A stretch of 64,000 nt of DNA from JAEZAA01 sp964514485 (GCA_964514485.1 CAZEWG010000014.1:1-64000), one strand, 5' to 3'; positions 16,770-27,596 are shown, counted from the stretch's first letter. Notes: generated by a model from the letters alone, not told the origin. Made by a program: numbers and translations.

Positions 16770-18812
16770 TTATTGGGCCTGGGAGGAACGCAGAAGGGCG
16801 CTGAGGCCGGAGGCCCGTAGGGTTTGTCTTTGCACCGCCTGATTCACCAAGGACAGTTGAGGCCCGGCCAGGGTAAACCAATCCCGCGCCCGGGTAATGC
16901 CGGTATAGACCAGCTCGCGGGTCATCACCGCGCCCATCTGATCGGGGATCATCAGTAGCGTGTGGGTGAACTCGGAGCCTTGGGACTTATGCACCGTCAT
17001 GGCGAATACGGTTTCCACCTCGGTCAACCGGCTGGGCAGCACGCGCTTTACGCCGCCATCAGCCAGCGCAAAGAAAACCCGTAGCCTGCCACCATCCATG
17101 GGATCGCCGAGGGTAATCCCAATGTCGCCATTCATTAGGCCCAGGCCATAGTCGTTGCGCGTCACCAAGACCGGGCGCCCTTCATACCAGGCCCGCCCTT
17201 GGGGAGCAATCAGCCCGGCTTCTTCCAGAATGGCCTCTACCCGACGGTTCAGGCCTTCTACGCCCCAAGGCCCCTGACGCAATGGAGACAACAACTGGAA
17301 CTGCCCAAAGCCGTTTAACACCTCCCGTGCCCAGGCATCACAAAGCTCCGGCGTTGGCTGAGCCGGGCGCTGGTGACGGATAAGTTCCAAATAATGCCGG
17401 TAGCCCAGGGGCGCAGCCAATGGATTGCCACGAGAATCCAAACGCCCCTCAATCTGACCAAACTGGCCGGCGTCACCCTCCAGGATCAGTCGCCGCCAGC
17501 TCTTATCGGTTTCCTGGGACAGCGTTAATCGCCCTATATCCGCAAAGCCTGTCGACCAGACGGCTTCCATGACCTCCACGTCACCCTGGTTAACCGCCTG
17601 AGCCAGGCGACCGATCCCGCTGTGGGCATCAAACCGGTGGCTCTTGCGCAAGAGGGCGATGTGATCCGCAAGCTCTCCTTGTTGCCCCTGCCAGTCATTT
17701 AAATCGTAACCGGTCTGCTCTTTCAGCCACTGCACCAAAGTGGCACTATAGCCGGGCTGGTCCGCCCCGCGACACAGCTCACCGAGCACCGCGCCGGCCT
17801 CCACGGAAGCCAGCTGGTCTTTATCCCCCAGCAGAATCAGCCGCGCCTTGGGGGGCAACGCTGCCAGTACCCAGGCCATCATTTCCAGATCCACCATGGA
17901 GGCTTCGTCAATCACCAACAGATCCAAATGCAGGGGGTTACCCCGGTGATGACGGAACTGCCGACTGTTCGGAATCGGGCCCAGCAGACGATGCAGGGTG
18001 CTAACCTCGGCGGGAATATGGATTCGTACCCGCTCGTCCAACTCATCCAAGGCGCGGGTGATTGACTCGGTCAGGCGTGCCGCGGCCTTACCGGTGGGTG
18101 CTGCCAACCGAATCCGTAACGGACGGGCCTGCTGTCCATTCAGGGCCAGCTCTTGCAATAACCCCAAAAGGCGTACCACTGTCGTGGTTTTACCCGTGCC
18201 CGGGCCGCCGGAAATCACAGTAAAAGATGCACGCGCAGCCATGGCAGCGGCGACCATCTGCCAACTAATCTCCTCCCGGGCCCGCTCCTGATCGCTACAC
18301 AATGGCGCAAACAGATGATCCAGTTTTTCCGCCAGCCCAGTGGGGGGCTCGACTTCCGTGGACAAACGGGCCCGGATGGTTGCCGCCACATCCTGTTCAT
18401 ATTGCCAGTAACGACGCAGATACAGCCGACGGCCGTCCAACACCAGAGGACAGTCTCCCACCCCCTGATCCACTAACGGAGATTGGGCCAGGGCATCCCG
18501 CCACTCGGACAGCTCCAGCCCATTCACAACCTGGGACGGCAACAGCACCCCCGCGGCCACCACCGTCGAATCAGGCGGAATCGCCAAAGCCTCGTTCGCC
18601 GCCTGCAACACCTGGGATAACGCCAGGCAAATATGCCCACGCCCCAGCTGATGACTGACCAGCGCGGCGCTGAAGAGGGTCAAGGGATCAGCATCTGGTT
18701 CATGCTCATGGAGAAACTTCACAAAGGCACGATCCAGCTCCCTCAGCCAACCCAGCTCCACCCACTGCAGCAACAAGGTTTCCAGGTTTTCATGGGTCAA
18801 CACAAAGCTCAT
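16770..18812 (-). CDS. recD: exodeoxyribonuclease V subunit alpha (RecD)
   Basis: 680 residues. It is the fast 5'-to-3' SF1 helicase of RecBCD. Walker A is GGPGTGKT (202-209), Walker B lies in LLVIDEASMVDL, and the C-terminal TVHKSQGSEF is motif V/VI of the family. The N-terminal 150 residues match the RecD-specific domain that contacts RecC. Its ATG overlaps the recB stop by 4 bp. Third gene of the recC-recB-recD operon. Confidence 0.95.
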   Translation of the reverse strand: MSFVLTHENLETLLLQWVELGWLRELDRAFVKFLHEHEPDADPLTLFSAALVSHQLGRGHICLALSQVLQAANEALAIPPDSTVVAAGVLLPSQVVNGLELSEWRDALAQSPLVDQGVGDCPLVLDGRRLYLRRYWQYEQDVAATIRARLSTEVEPPTGLAEKLDHLFAPLCSDQERAREEISWQMVAAAMAARASFTVISGGPGTGKTTTVVRLLGLLQELALNGQQARPLRIRLAAPTGKAAARLTESITRALDELDERVRIHIPAEVSTLHRLLGPIPNSRQFRHHRGNPLHLDLLVIDEASMVDLEMMAWVLAALPPKARLILLGDKDQLASVEAGAVLGELCRGADQPGYSATLVQWLKEQTGYDLNDWQGQQGELADHIALLRKSHRFDAHSGIGRLAQAVNQGDVEVMEAVWSTGFADIGRLTLSQETDKSWRRLILEGDAGQFGQIEGRLDSRGNPLAAPLGYRHYLELIRHQRPAQPTPELCDAWAREVLNGFGQFQLLSPLRQGPWGVEGLNRRVEAILEEAGLIAPQGRAWYEGRPVLVTRNDYGLGLMNGDIGITLGDPMDGGRLRVFFALADGGVKRVLPSRLTEVETVFAMTVHKSQGSEFTHTLLMIPDQMGAVMTRELVYTGITRARDWFTLAGPQLSLVNQAVQRQTLRASGLSALLRSSQAQ

Positions 18813-21800
18813 GGCTGGCCTCCCTGTAGGGCTCGACTGGCAAAAAGACGGTCCAGCGCATCAATAAAACTCCGCGGTGGGCACAACCGATAAACGCCAC
18901 TGCCATCACTGGCCACGCCCCGCAAAAACAGGTACAACACGCCGCCGAAATGACGGTCATAGTCGTAGTTGGGGATTCGGGCCCGCAACAGTCGATGGAG
19001 CGCCAGGCTGTATAGGGCCAGCTGCAGATCGTACCGGTGCTCCAGCATCGCGGCCTCCATTGACGCCGGGGTATAGGCCGCGGTATCCGGTCCCAGCCAG
19101 TTGGACTTGTAGTCTGCCACGTAGTAGCGGCCGTCATGTTCAAAGACCAGGTCAATATAGCCCTTCAACATTCCATTCAGGGTTTGGGGAAGCAACTGGG
19201 GCCGACGCTGGCCGGGGGCCACCTGCTGATGGAGCAAACGGTCCAATTGTTGGCTATCTGTCTGAGTGACGGAAAACCAGAACTCCAGCTCGGCTATGGC
19301 CCTGGTCGTATCCAGTTGGCCCAGCGCCAGGCTGCTCCCGTGGGGCAACGGCAAAGGCGTATCAAGAAAGCCCAGCAGCCACTCCAGCAAGGGTTCGGCC
19401 CAGTCATCCAGTCCGCGGGCGCGGCAGCGACGGGCCACCTGATCCTGCAGGGGTTCCGGCGCCGACAACAGCTGACTGAAGCCCTGCCGGGTGGCCCACT
19501 CCAGCAAACCATGCAAAAAGATTCCGGCTCGCGCACCTTTGGGGAACCGATGCAAGCTATGCTCTTCTCCGCCGGGCTCCAGAGGTCCGCCTTCCTGGGC
19601 ATCCAATAACAACTCTTCGGCCACTGCCTGGGCGGCGGAATCTTCCGCCAGAATCAGCTCTGCCTCGGCAGGATCTTCAGCCAAGCCACCGAACGGGCTT
19701 GTACCCTCTTCCTCGCCCTGGGCCATCCGTGCCCCGGCGATCACGCCACTGTAACTGGTAATCCACCAGGGCGTGCCCGCACGCTGCACGGCTTGCCGGG
19801 CAGGCTCCAACTCTGGCGCCTCTATGATCGGTTGGTACTTGTAAGTGGTAGCCTCGGGCAACTTCTGAATGGCGATGCTTGTGCTCTCACCTTGCAGGCT
19901 TTTCAGGCAAGCAGTCAGTATTTCGGGCTCCAGCCGCTCGCCCCCATTGAGTATCTGCCCCAGGGCTGAGAACCTGAGCTGGCAGGAATAGCTGTTCTTG
20001 TTTTGCTTGCCCAAGGGCGAAACGGCCAACCAGCAGGCGTGACGGGCACGGGTAACCGCAACATAGAGCAGCCGCAAATCTTCAGCCAGACGCTCTCGAT
20101 CCGCATAGGCCTTGCCTTCATCAGTCAACTCGTAGTCGAAGCAGCGCCGCCCGGTCTCATCATGATAACTAAAGAACAACCGCCCATTCCGGTCCACCGG
20201 GCGGCTGGTGCCAATAAAGGGCAAAAACACCAGGGGATATTCCAGCCCCTTTGATTTATGGATAGTCACCACCTTGATCAGCGCCTCATCACTTTCCAGG
20301 CGCTGTACATAATCCTCGCTGCGGCTGTCCTTGGCTTCTTCGATACGCTCCTGGAAATAGCGCAACAACGCCTGCTCACCATCCAAATCAATGGAGGCCT
20401 GCTGAAGCAATTCACCGAGCTGCATCAGGTTGGTCAGGCTACGCTCTCCGCCGCTCTCTGCCTTTTGCAGTAAACGGGCCGGCAATTGGAAGTCGTCCAG
20501 CAGCCGGGTCAGCATGACCAGCAGCCCCTTGCGCTGCCACAAACGCCGATAAAGCAGAAACTGCTCTACCCGCCCCTCCCAGTGCTGGCTATGGTCACTG
20601 GCGGTATCCAGCTCGGTGAGCGGCATATCCAACGTGGGGGATGCCAAGGCCACACGGAGACAAGTCTCCGACTCGGGTTGGTTGACTGCCCGCAGCCACA
20701 ACAGCAGATCCCGCGCTTCCGCGCTGTTATAAACCGACTCCCGATCGCTGAGATAAGCACTCCGCAAGCCCCGCTCCGACAGGGCCTGGCGAATCGCCTC
20801 AGCCTCGGTACGGTCACGAACCAGAATGGCAATGTCGGAAGAATGCAGTGGCTGAAGCACACCCTCGTCGTCAAAACCGACCCGTCCCTCGGAGGCCCCC
20901 TGCAGCAATTGCACGATCTGGCTGGCCGTCACCGCCGCCATATCGGAGAGGTAGGCAGTCTTGTTACGAGGGTCCAGATCATACCAAAAGGTCATGGCCG
21001 GTAAAGCCTGCCCATCCACCACGAGTTGCTCCCGGCGCCCCTTGGCATTCACCGGGGTAAAGGGAATCTCATCCTTGAACAGGAAAGCCCCTGCCTCCAG
21101 CCGATCGGCGTGCTTGAACAGCGTATTGACCGCATCAACCAGCCCATGGGTGGAGCGATAGTTGGTGTCGAGCGTAAAGAACTTGCCTTGGGTATCCCGA
21201 CGGGCCTGTAAGTAGGTATGGATATCAGCCCCCCGAAAGGCATAAATCGCCTGCTTGGGGTCACCAATCATGAAAAGTCCAAGTCCGGGCCGCCCAAGAT
21301 AAAGGGTGCGAAACATCCGATATTGGACCGGGTCGGTATCCTGGAACTCATCGATCAATGCAACCGGGTAGGAACGACGAATCGACTCAGCCAATACCGG
21401 CCCATTAGGCCCCTGTAAGGCCGCATCCAAACGGCGTAGCAGATCATCAAAGGATAATTCCGCCCGCCGTTGTTTGGCCTGCTCAACCCTTCTTTCGCAC
21501 CACGCCTTGGCATGCCCGAACAGATCCGGTCCGATCTCCGGCGCTTGCTGACAACAGTCAACCAGGTCAGCGATGGCCTGGAACGCCTCAAGCGTAGGGG
21601 GCTCGGCTTTTTTGGTCAGTCGCAGTCCAGTGGCGCTGAGTTTGCCATGGCGCTCGGCTTTGAACAGATCCTCCCCGGCCGCCCAGGCGTGCAGCTCGGC
21701 AAGCAGCTCCCGGGTGGGCTCGGGCTTGTGGCTTGCTCCATGTAGCCAGCCCTTCTCCAGGGCCTGTTCAAACCAGGCGTCAATCTTGGACGCTTCGCTT

Positions 21801-22510
21801 AGCCATAGACGACGGCTCCGTTCCTGCAACTGGCCATACTGCTCCGACCATTGACTGACCGCCTGCAGAAACTCCAGGCCGGCGTCCGGTTTAGCGGCTA
21901 AATCCGGCCATTGACGGATACTCGCGGCCAAGCTGTCCGGGCAGTCCACACAAGCCAGTACCTGACTCAATTCTTCACCGGCGAGCGGATAAACAAAGGT
22001 CCGCCAATAATCCCGCGCCGCCTCCTGATAGAGTTCACGGTCATCCGCTTCCAGTCGCAGATTGAACCGGGAGCCGCTATCAAAGGCATATTGACTGAGC
22101 ATGCGTTGCGCCCAGCCGTGAATGGTATGCACCGCGGCCTCGTCCATACTGCTGGACGCCAGTTCCAGGCGCCGCGCCAACGCCGGCCACTGGCTTTCCG
22201 GATAAGAGTCGCGCAACTCCTGCAACAAGGGATCCCGGGGGGCATTGGGCAGTGCCCGAAACACCAGCGCAGCCTCCGCCAGGCGTCGGCGAATACGATC
22301 CCGTAACTCTTCCGTGGCGGCATTGGTAAAGGTCACCACCAGAATGTTCTGGGGGGCTAGCGGGCGAGAAAAGGCCGCCTCGCCGCCATGCTGCAATACC
22401 AGTCGCACATAGAGCGCTGCAATGGTATAGGTTTTTCCGGTACCCGCACTGGCTTCAATCAGATGGGTTCCCTGCAGCGGAAAAGACAGCGGATTGAGAA
22501 TGTCACTCAC
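18809..22510 (-). CDS. recB: exodeoxyribonuclease V subunit beta (RecB)
   Basis: 1233 residues, slightly longer than E. coli RecB (1180). It is a 3'-to-5' SF1A helicase plus nuclease. Walker A is ASAGTGKT (20-27); LIDEFQDTDPVQYRMF is motif II; VVTIHKSKGLEYP is motif V. The C-terminal nuclease centre is intact, with GYIDLVFEHDGRYYVADYKSNWLG carrying the conserved Asp, Asp and Lys. It overlaps recC (4 bp) and recD (4 bp), giving translational coupling in the order C-B-D. Confidence 0.97.
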   Translation of the reverse strand: MSDILNPLSFPLQGTHLIEASAGTGKTYTIAALYVRLVLQHGGEAAFSRPLAPQNILVVTFTNAATEELRDRIRRRLAEAALVFRALPNAPRDPLLQELRDSYPESQWPALARRLELASSSMDEAAVHTIHGWAQRMLSQYAFDSGSRFNLRLEADDRELYQEAARDYWRTFVYPLAGEELSQVLACVDCPDSLAASIRQWPDLAAKPDAGLEFLQAVSQWSEQYGQLQERSRRLWLSEASKIDAWFEQALEKGWLHGASHKPEPTRELLAELHAWAAGEDLFKAERHGKLSATGLRLTKKAEPPTLEAFQAIADLVDCCQQAPEIGPDLFGHAKAWCERRVEQAKQRRAELSFDDLLRRLDAALQGPNGPVLAESIRRSYPVALIDEFQDTDPVQYRMFRTLYLGRPGLGLFMIGDPKQAIYAFRGADIHTYLQARRDTQGKFFTLDTNYRSTHGLVDAVNTLFKHADRLEAGAFLFKDEIPFTPVNAKGRREQLVVDGQALPAMTFWYDLDPRNKTAYLSDMAAVTASQIVQLLQGASEGRVGFDDEGVLQPLHSSDIAILVRDRTEAEAIRQALSERGLRSAYLSDRESVYNSAEARDLLLWLRAVNQPESETCLRVALASPTLDMPLTELDTASDHSQHWEGRVEQFLLYRRLWQRKGLLVMLTRLLDDFQLPARLLQKAESGGERSLTNLMQLGELLQQASIDLDGEQALLRYFQERIEEAKDSRSEDYVQRLESDEALIKVVTIHKSKGLEYPLVFLPFIGTSRPVDRNGRLFFSYHDETGRRCFDYELTDEGKAYADRERLAEDLRLLYVAVTRARHACWLAVSPLGKQNKNSYSCQLRFSALGQILNGGERLEPEILTACLKSLQGESTSIAIQKLPEATTYKYQPIIEAPELEPARQAVQRAGTPWWITSYSGVIAGARMAQGEEEGTSPFGGLAEDPAEAELILAEDSAAQAVAEELLLDAQEGGPLEPGGEEHSLHRFPKGARAGIFLHGLLEWATRQGFSQLLSAPEPLQDQVARRCRARGLDDWAEPLLEWLLGFLDTPLPLPHGSSLALGQLDTTRAIAELEFWFSVTQTDSQQLDRLLHQQVAPGQRRPQLLPQTLNGMLKGYIDLVFEHDGRYYVADYKSNWLGPDTAAYTPASMEAAMLEHRYDLQLALYSLALHRLLRARIPNYDYDRHFGGVLYLFLRGVASDGSGVYRLCPPRSFIDALDRLFASRALQGGQP

Positions 22511-25500
22511 AGACGCACGCCCTCCGCCCCGGCCATTTCAACATCGATTACCTCTAATTCCGACAGCGCCTGATGAAGCGGTCCATATATCCCCAGGGCC
22601 AGCCGTTTGAAATCCTCATTCCAAAGTGCTTCCAGAGAAGGCCAGCAACGGGTTAAGGCGTAGCTTTCCTCCCGCTCTCCTGTTCGGTTAAAGCCGCCTT
22701 CATAGATCTCCCGCAGCTTTTCGGGAAGCTGGTCCTGCTCCAGGTCCGCCTCATCAAGCCACGCCATGGCGGTATTCATAGCCAGCGGCAGACAAGATTG
22801 CAGGCCTTCGTACCACGCCTTGCCAAGGGCAATCAGATGGCCCAGCGCCTGTTCCTGAGGCATAGGCGGAAGCCGGTGCAAACCATCGGTGACCACCAAC
22901 ACGCTGGTGAGGTTCAACCCCTGTGCGTTGCCCGCCAGATGACGCACCCACAGCCCGGGAAAATAATGAAACTTCAACAAGGCGCGGTCGCCCTGCTTGC
23001 CCCGATAAAGTTGGCTTGGCCGGCGCTCCAGCCGCACCAGATCACCGTTGGGACCTCGATACAAGTCACCCAGCCAATCCTCAACCCGCAGATTCAAATC
23101 GCCCTCGCTCAGGGTCAGGCGTACCTCCTCAAGATCGACGGCCTCCGGCCATAGCTGACAGGCACGCTCCCAGTTTTCCAGAAGCTGGCAGGCAGGTTCC
23201 AACAGGGCTTGGGCCACCCGCTCCGCTTGAGCTCCGATCGGCAGAAGCCCCCGCCGCACGAAACGTTGCAAAGTGCTCTGCAGCACGCGGTCCCGTTGTG
23301 ACTCGGGAACCTGCAAGGCTTCCTCAACCAGCTCACGGGTCAGGCTGTGTCGCTGCAGGGCATCCAAGACAAAGGGTTCATGCTCCTCAACGCTGGACTC
23401 GGCCTCCTGAAACCGAACATGGAGCCGCTCCCGGAAGAACAATTCTGCCGGATGACGCATAAAACGCTGCAAATCGCTAAGAGTCAAAGGCTCTTCCGGC
23501 TGCCACAGCGGTAACCCTGGCTGCTCTGCCACCGAGGCCTGCTCGTGAACCTGACGCCATTCCCGACAAAATGAGAACAAGCGCGGGTCCCGACCCGGCG
23601 CAAAATACGCTGGGCTAAACGGTTGCAAGGGATGCAGGACACTGAGGTGTTCCACAAGCTGGCGAGAATCCTCGGCCTCGCTTTCCAGACGCCAGCCATT
23701 ATCCAGATAGTCACAGAGCTGGGCGACCAACACGGAAGGGGTACGCTCACTGTTATCCCGCTCGCTGCGGGCAATATAGCTGATATAAAGTTGTTGGCGC
23801 GCCGACAGCAGCGCCTCCAAAAACAGATAGCGGTCATCTTCTCGCCGGGTCCGGTCACCGGGCCGGTAGTGTTCCGCCATTAAATCAAAGTCCATGGGAA
23901 GACGTTGACGGGGATAGTCACCATCATTCATTCCTAACAGGCAGACGACCTGGAAGGGAATGGAGCGCATTGGCATCAGGGTGCAAAAATTCACCATCCC
24001 GGCCAAAAAGCGCTGGGAGAGACCGGTTTCCTCAAAATTGGCCAGCAAGGCATCCCTGACCAGATTAAGCGGCAGTGTCTCTTCCAGACGGGCCTGATCA
24101 CAGGCCTCGAGCCATTCATCCAGCAGATCGGTAAAGCGATCCAGCTGAATTAACTCTTCGCTGTCGGTGGGTTGTAAGCAGTCCTCCACCAGCTCCCGCA
24201 GCAACAGGACCCAGTCGCCCGGTGATCGTACCGCGGACAGCTGGCGCCAATAATGATTCAGCACTTCCAACACCCGCGCCAGACGCCCCGCACTGGCAGC
24301 TTCCAGCCCGCCCAGATCAGCAAAAGGCTCGATCTCTCGCCAGGCTACCGACCCATTGGCATATCCCAACAGCATACGTCGCAGCCCAAACTGCCAACTG
24401 TTTTGCTCCAAGGATTCCGGCAGTTCAAACCCCGCCCGGTGAGAGGCATGCAGGCCCCAACGGATCCCACTGGCCTGGATCCAGCGCTGCAACAGCGGCA
24501 GGTCGTCCAGGGGAATCCCGAACCGGTTCCGAAACGCCGTAATGTCCAGCAAATCCATTAGGTCGCTGGTGGTAAACCGGGATTCAGGCAGGGATAGCAG
24601 CCGCTCTAACGCCAGCAGCAACTGGCTCTGGCCTCTCTCGGGCCTATCGGCGATGGTGAACGGAATGTAACGGGGGTCATCTTTTTCCAGCCGGCCAAAG
24701 ACAGCTTCAATATGGGGTGCATAGGAGGTGATATCCGGCACCATCACGATAATGTCACGGGGCTGTAGTGCGTTGCCATCCCGGTTGAACAAATCCAGCA
24801 GATGGTCCTGCAGAACTTCGACTTCCCGCTGGCGACTATACGCCAAATTAAGCCGGATCGAGTCGTCAGTCCTGGCGATCACCTCCCGCAGCTCCGGCGT
24901 CAGGGGCGTCGGTGCCAGATCCAGTATGGCCTGCTGAACCATCTGTAGGAGTAGAGGCTGTTCGGGATTCAGTCGATCACGGAAAACATCGATCTGCTCG
25001 GTGCTTTCCCGGGCCTGGTCATAACCATAAAGCAGCCCGATATAGTCTCTCCCCTGCTTCCCCCAGGCGGCCAGCAAAGGATTGACGGCGCTGTGGAGCT
25101 GCTCTTCCGGAACCCCAATCAGGTCCGGACGAGTCCCATGACGGTGATGCTCGAACCGTAACAGTTGGCGCTCCTCAATAATATCGGCCCAATAGTAGCG
25201 ACAAGGATTGTGCACACAGATCAGTACTTGGGAAAACCGGGAAATCGCCTCCAAAGCCTCCAGAATCTGGGTCGGCAAGGAAGAAATCCCAAACACCACG
25301 ACCCGGCGTGGCAGCGAACCCACCGGCTTCTTACCCGAGTTAAGCGTCTGAATAAACTGATGGTGAACCGCCGCCCGGGAGCTGTCCCGGGCCTCCTCTG
25401 AGACATCGTCCAGGATGCGCCGCCACAGCTCCGGCTGCCAGCGCATATTTTCCGCCAGTGGTATCGCTTCACCGCGGGCATCCCTTAACTGATCCCGTCC

Positions 25501-26001
25501 CTCAGCCCAATCGGCCAGCCAGTCGGCTCGATACACCTGATATTGATCAAACAGATCCGCCAACCGCTCCGCCAGCTGAAAGCGCTTGGAGATATCCGTG
25601 GTGTCGGCAAGATAGTGGTCTAACGAGACAAAGCGCGAGTCCTGCAGACAGCTGGGCAGCAGCCGTAACAGACGCCAGGTCAACCGGGTTTTATCAAAGG
25701 GCGATTCCGCCACCACCCGGTCTTCCCCCAACACGGCCCGATAGGCCTGCCACAGGAACCGGGCGGGCATTTGCATATCCATGGCCGCGGCAATGCCACA
25801 GCCGTCATCTTCGGCGAAACGCTGACGCAGCCATTGCGCCATGCCGTTGCTCTGCACCAAAAACAGTTCATTTTCCAGGGGGCGAAGCGGATAGTGACGT
25901 AAGTGCGCCATAACCAACTCCCGGAGATCCTCCGGATGATTGGCATGCAAAATGGAAAGTCCGGGAACAATGTTGATTCCCGAATCCGGCAATTGGCCCA
26001 T
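22507..26001 (-). CDS. recC: exodeoxyribonuclease V subunit gamma (RecC)
   Basis: 1164 residues, close to E. coli RecC (1122). It scans for Chi in the RecBCD complex using a dead helicase fold. Recognised by the N-terminal NELFLVQSNGMAQWLRQRFAE segment and the central LLGMNDGDYPRQRLPMDFDLM stretch. A poly-G ribosome site precedes the ATG. First gene of the recC-recB-recD operon; its stop overlaps the recB start. The Chi octamer of this organism cannot be inferred from the protein by eye. Confidence 0.96.
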   Translation of the reverse strand: MGQLPDSGINIVPGLSILHANHPEDLRELVMAHLRHYPLRPLENELFLVQSNGMAQWLRQRFAEDDGCGIAAAMDMQMPARFLWQAYRAVLGEDRVVAESPFDKTRLTWRLLRLLPSCLQDSRFVSLDHYLADTTDISKRFQLAERLADLFDQYQVYRADWLADWAEGRDQLRDARGEAIPLAENMRWQPELWRRILDDVSEEARDSSRAAVHHQFIQTLNSGKKPVGSLPRRVVVFGISSLPTQILEALEAISRFSQVLICVHNPCRYYWADIIEERQLLRFEHHRHGTRPDLIGVPEEQLHSAVNPLLAAWGKQGRDYIGLLYGYDQARESTEQIDVFRDRLNPEQPLLLQMVQQAILDLAPTPLTPELREVIARTDDSIRLNLAYSRQREVEVLQDHLLDLFNRDGNALQPRDIIVMVPDITSYAPHIEAVFGRLEKDDPRYIPFTIADRPERGQSQLLLALERLLSLPESRFTTSDLMDLLDITAFRNRFGIPLDDLPLLQRWIQASGIRWGLHASHRAGFELPESLEQNSWQFGLRRMLLGYANGSVAWREIEPFADLGGLEAASAGRLARVLEVLNHYWRQLSAVRSPGDWVLLLRELVEDCLQPTDSEELIQLDRFTDLLDEWLEACDQARLEETLPLNLVRDALLANFEETGLSQRFLAGMVNFCTLMPMRSIPFQVVCLLGMNDGDYPRQRLPMDFDLMAEHYRPGDRTRREDDRYLFLEALLSARQQLYISYIARSERDNSERTPSVLVAQLCDYLDNGWRLESEAEDSRQLVEHLSVLHPLQPFSPAYFAPGRDPRLFSFCREWRQVHEQASVAEQPGLPLWQPEEPLTLSDLQRFMRHPAELFFRERLHVRFQEAESSVEEHEPFVLDALQRHSLTRELVEEALQVPESQRDRVLQSTLQRFVRRGLLPIGAQAERVAQALLEPACQLLENWERACQLWPEAVDLEEVRLTLSEGDLNLRVEDWLGDLYRGPNGDLVRLERRPSQLYRGKQGDRALLKFHYFPGLWVRHLAGNAQGLNLTSVLVVTDGLHRLPPMPQEQALGHLIALGKAWYEGLQSCLPLAMNTAMAWLDEADLEQDQLPEKLREIYEGGFNRTGEREESYALTRCWPSLEALWNEDFKRLALGIYGPLHQALSELEVIDVEMAGAEGVRL

Positions 26002-26212
26002 AAGCCCCCCATGAAACGACTAACAGAAGCGTAGACGAGGATGAAGCTTATGCAATTTACCGAAAGGATGCGACAGGCTGTTACGGGACTTAACGAGAAT
26101 TACCTTCAAACAAATTTCACTGTCCTGACAGGCACCAAGTCTGCTAACCGCTTCTCAATGCCCGTCAAAGTCGGACCGAACTGTAGCAAAGCATCCGCTT
26201 TGGCTGGATAAA

Positions 26213-26377
26213 CTAATAGGCATTAGCGATGTAGTAAGCAACGGAGCCCAGCACACCGCTGATACCCACCAGCATGGCGACAACCCCGCCTTTGGTGGCT
26301 CTTGCAGCAAAGCCAAGGGTCATCACCAGCAGGCTCACGGCGACCACTGCCAACATCATCTTGGTTAAAGAGTCCAT
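26213..26377 (-). CDS. 54-residue two-helix membrane protein
   Basis: This gene starts at ATG 26377 with GAGGT at the right distance, and ends with TAG at 26213. The product has two hydrophobic helices (about 7-24 and 31-50) joined by a short basic turn (ARATKGG), and ends YYIANAY. Codon choice looks like that of its neighbours. It is free-standing between recC and the LysR gene. Not a recognised toxin: there is no adjacent antisense RNA promoter that I can see. Function unknown. Confidence 0.7.
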   Translation of the reverse strand: MDSLTKMMLAVVAVSLLVMTLGFAARATKGGVVAMLVGISGVLGSVAYYIANAY

Positions 26378-26472
26378 CACTACCTCATAACAACGGATAT
26401 ATCTCTGATTACCATAGATAGTGCGGTAGCAGATGACAATCGATCACCCCTATTTATAAGCGATTGATTGAT

Positions 26473-27411
26473 CTAGACCAAAGAATCCGTTGCCACATCA
26501 ATAATGACCTTGCGCAACCATTGATGGCCGGCGTTATGGTGGAGCAAGGGGCTCCAGGCCATTTTCAGCTCAATAGGTTCAATGGGAAATGGTGGCTCTT
26601 TCAACACCAGGCGATCGTCCAGGCTGTTCAGCTTGGCAACCCGGCTAGGCAAGGTGGCAATCAGATCATGCTGACGGGCCAAGAGCACCGCCACCTGATA
26701 ATGTCGGGTGAAAACGCTGATCTTGCGCTTGACTCCAAGTCGCACCAGGGCTTCATCCACCCAACCGAGACGCTGCACATCTTCTGGATTCACCCCGACG
26801 CCGACCCCAAAGCCGGTTTTACTCACCCAGATATGACCAGCTGACAAATAGGTGTCCAAGGTGAAATCATCAACCAACGGGTTCTCAGCACTCATCAGGC
26901 AGGCAAAGGGGTCCTGCCAAAGGGTCTTTTGGTGAAATGACTGAGGCATGGTGTCAAAACGGTTGATCGCCATATCCACCCGCCCCTGCTCCACATCCTG
27001 AAAGGTGACGTCACTGGGAGTCAGCACATCCAGGGTTACGTTGGGTGCCTGTTTGCGCACCACCGCCAAAACATCGGGGATCAGGGTCGATTCGGCGTAA
27101 TCACTGGCCATAATCCTGAACACTCGACTGCTGTCGAGATCAAAGTCCCGGTCTGGCTTGATCACTTTTTCAATGTTGAACAGGATATCGCGGATCGCCG
27201 GCTGAATTTCCAGGGCCAGTTCGGTGGGCGCCATCCCCTCGCTGGTACGCACCAGCAGCGGATCATCAAACAGACTACGCAGCCGCTTCAAGCTGTTACT
27301 CATGGCCGGCTGGGTGATGCACAGCACATTGGCTGCCTTGGTGACATTCAGCTCACGCAGCAGCACGTCCAAATGAACCAACTGGTTCAAATCAACTTTG
27401 CCCAAATCCAT
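26473..27411 (-). CDS. LysR-family transcriptional regulator
   Basis: 312 residues. An N-terminal winged helix-turn-helix (about 8-66, with the recognition stretch VTKAANVLCITQPAMSNSLKRLR) is followed by a periplasmic-binding-like effector domain. The C-terminal effector half begins with VFRIMASDYAESTLIP, which places it near the NodD/LeuO-type branch rather than the CysB branch. It lies downstream of aceA on the same strand. Whether it controls aceA, pncB or a distant target is not shown. Confidence 0.9.
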   Translation of the reverse strand: MDLGKVDLNQLVHLDVLLRELNVTKAANVLCITQPAMSNSLKRLRSLFDDPLLVRTSEGMAPTELALEIQPAIRDILFNIEKVIKPDRDFDLDSSRVFRIMASDYAESTLIPDVLAVVRKQAPNVTLDVLTPSDVTFQDVEQGRVDMAINRFDTMPQSFHQKTLWQDPFACLMSAENPLVDDFTLDTYLSAGHIWVSKTGFGVGVGVNPEDVQRLGWVDEALVRLGVKRKISVFTRHYQVAVLLARQHDLIATLPSRVAKLNSLDDRLVLKEPPFPIEPIELKMAWSPLLHHNAGHQWLRKVIIDVATDSLV

Positions 27412-27530
27412 CGTCTACACCTCTAGAGACATCTGGATTGGATTCTATCATTCATCGTATAAATAGGAATGAAAAAATAATTAACCCCCATGAATAAAAT
27501 AGCTACAACTATTCATCACTCATAAAAAAA

Positions 27531-27552
27531 GGGAGCGGATCACTCCGCTCCC
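27531..27552 (-). terminator. intrinsic terminator after aceA
   Basis: A 9-bp GC-rich perfect stem (27531-27539 with 27544-27552, 4-nt loop) is followed on the minus strand by a run of seven T residues (27530 leftward). A second, weaker hairpin (about 27564-27581) sits nearer the aceA stop. Confidence 0.85.
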
Positions 27553-27596
27553 TTTCTTTTCACCATGGCAGGCTAAAGCCTGCCGGAGAACCAGTC

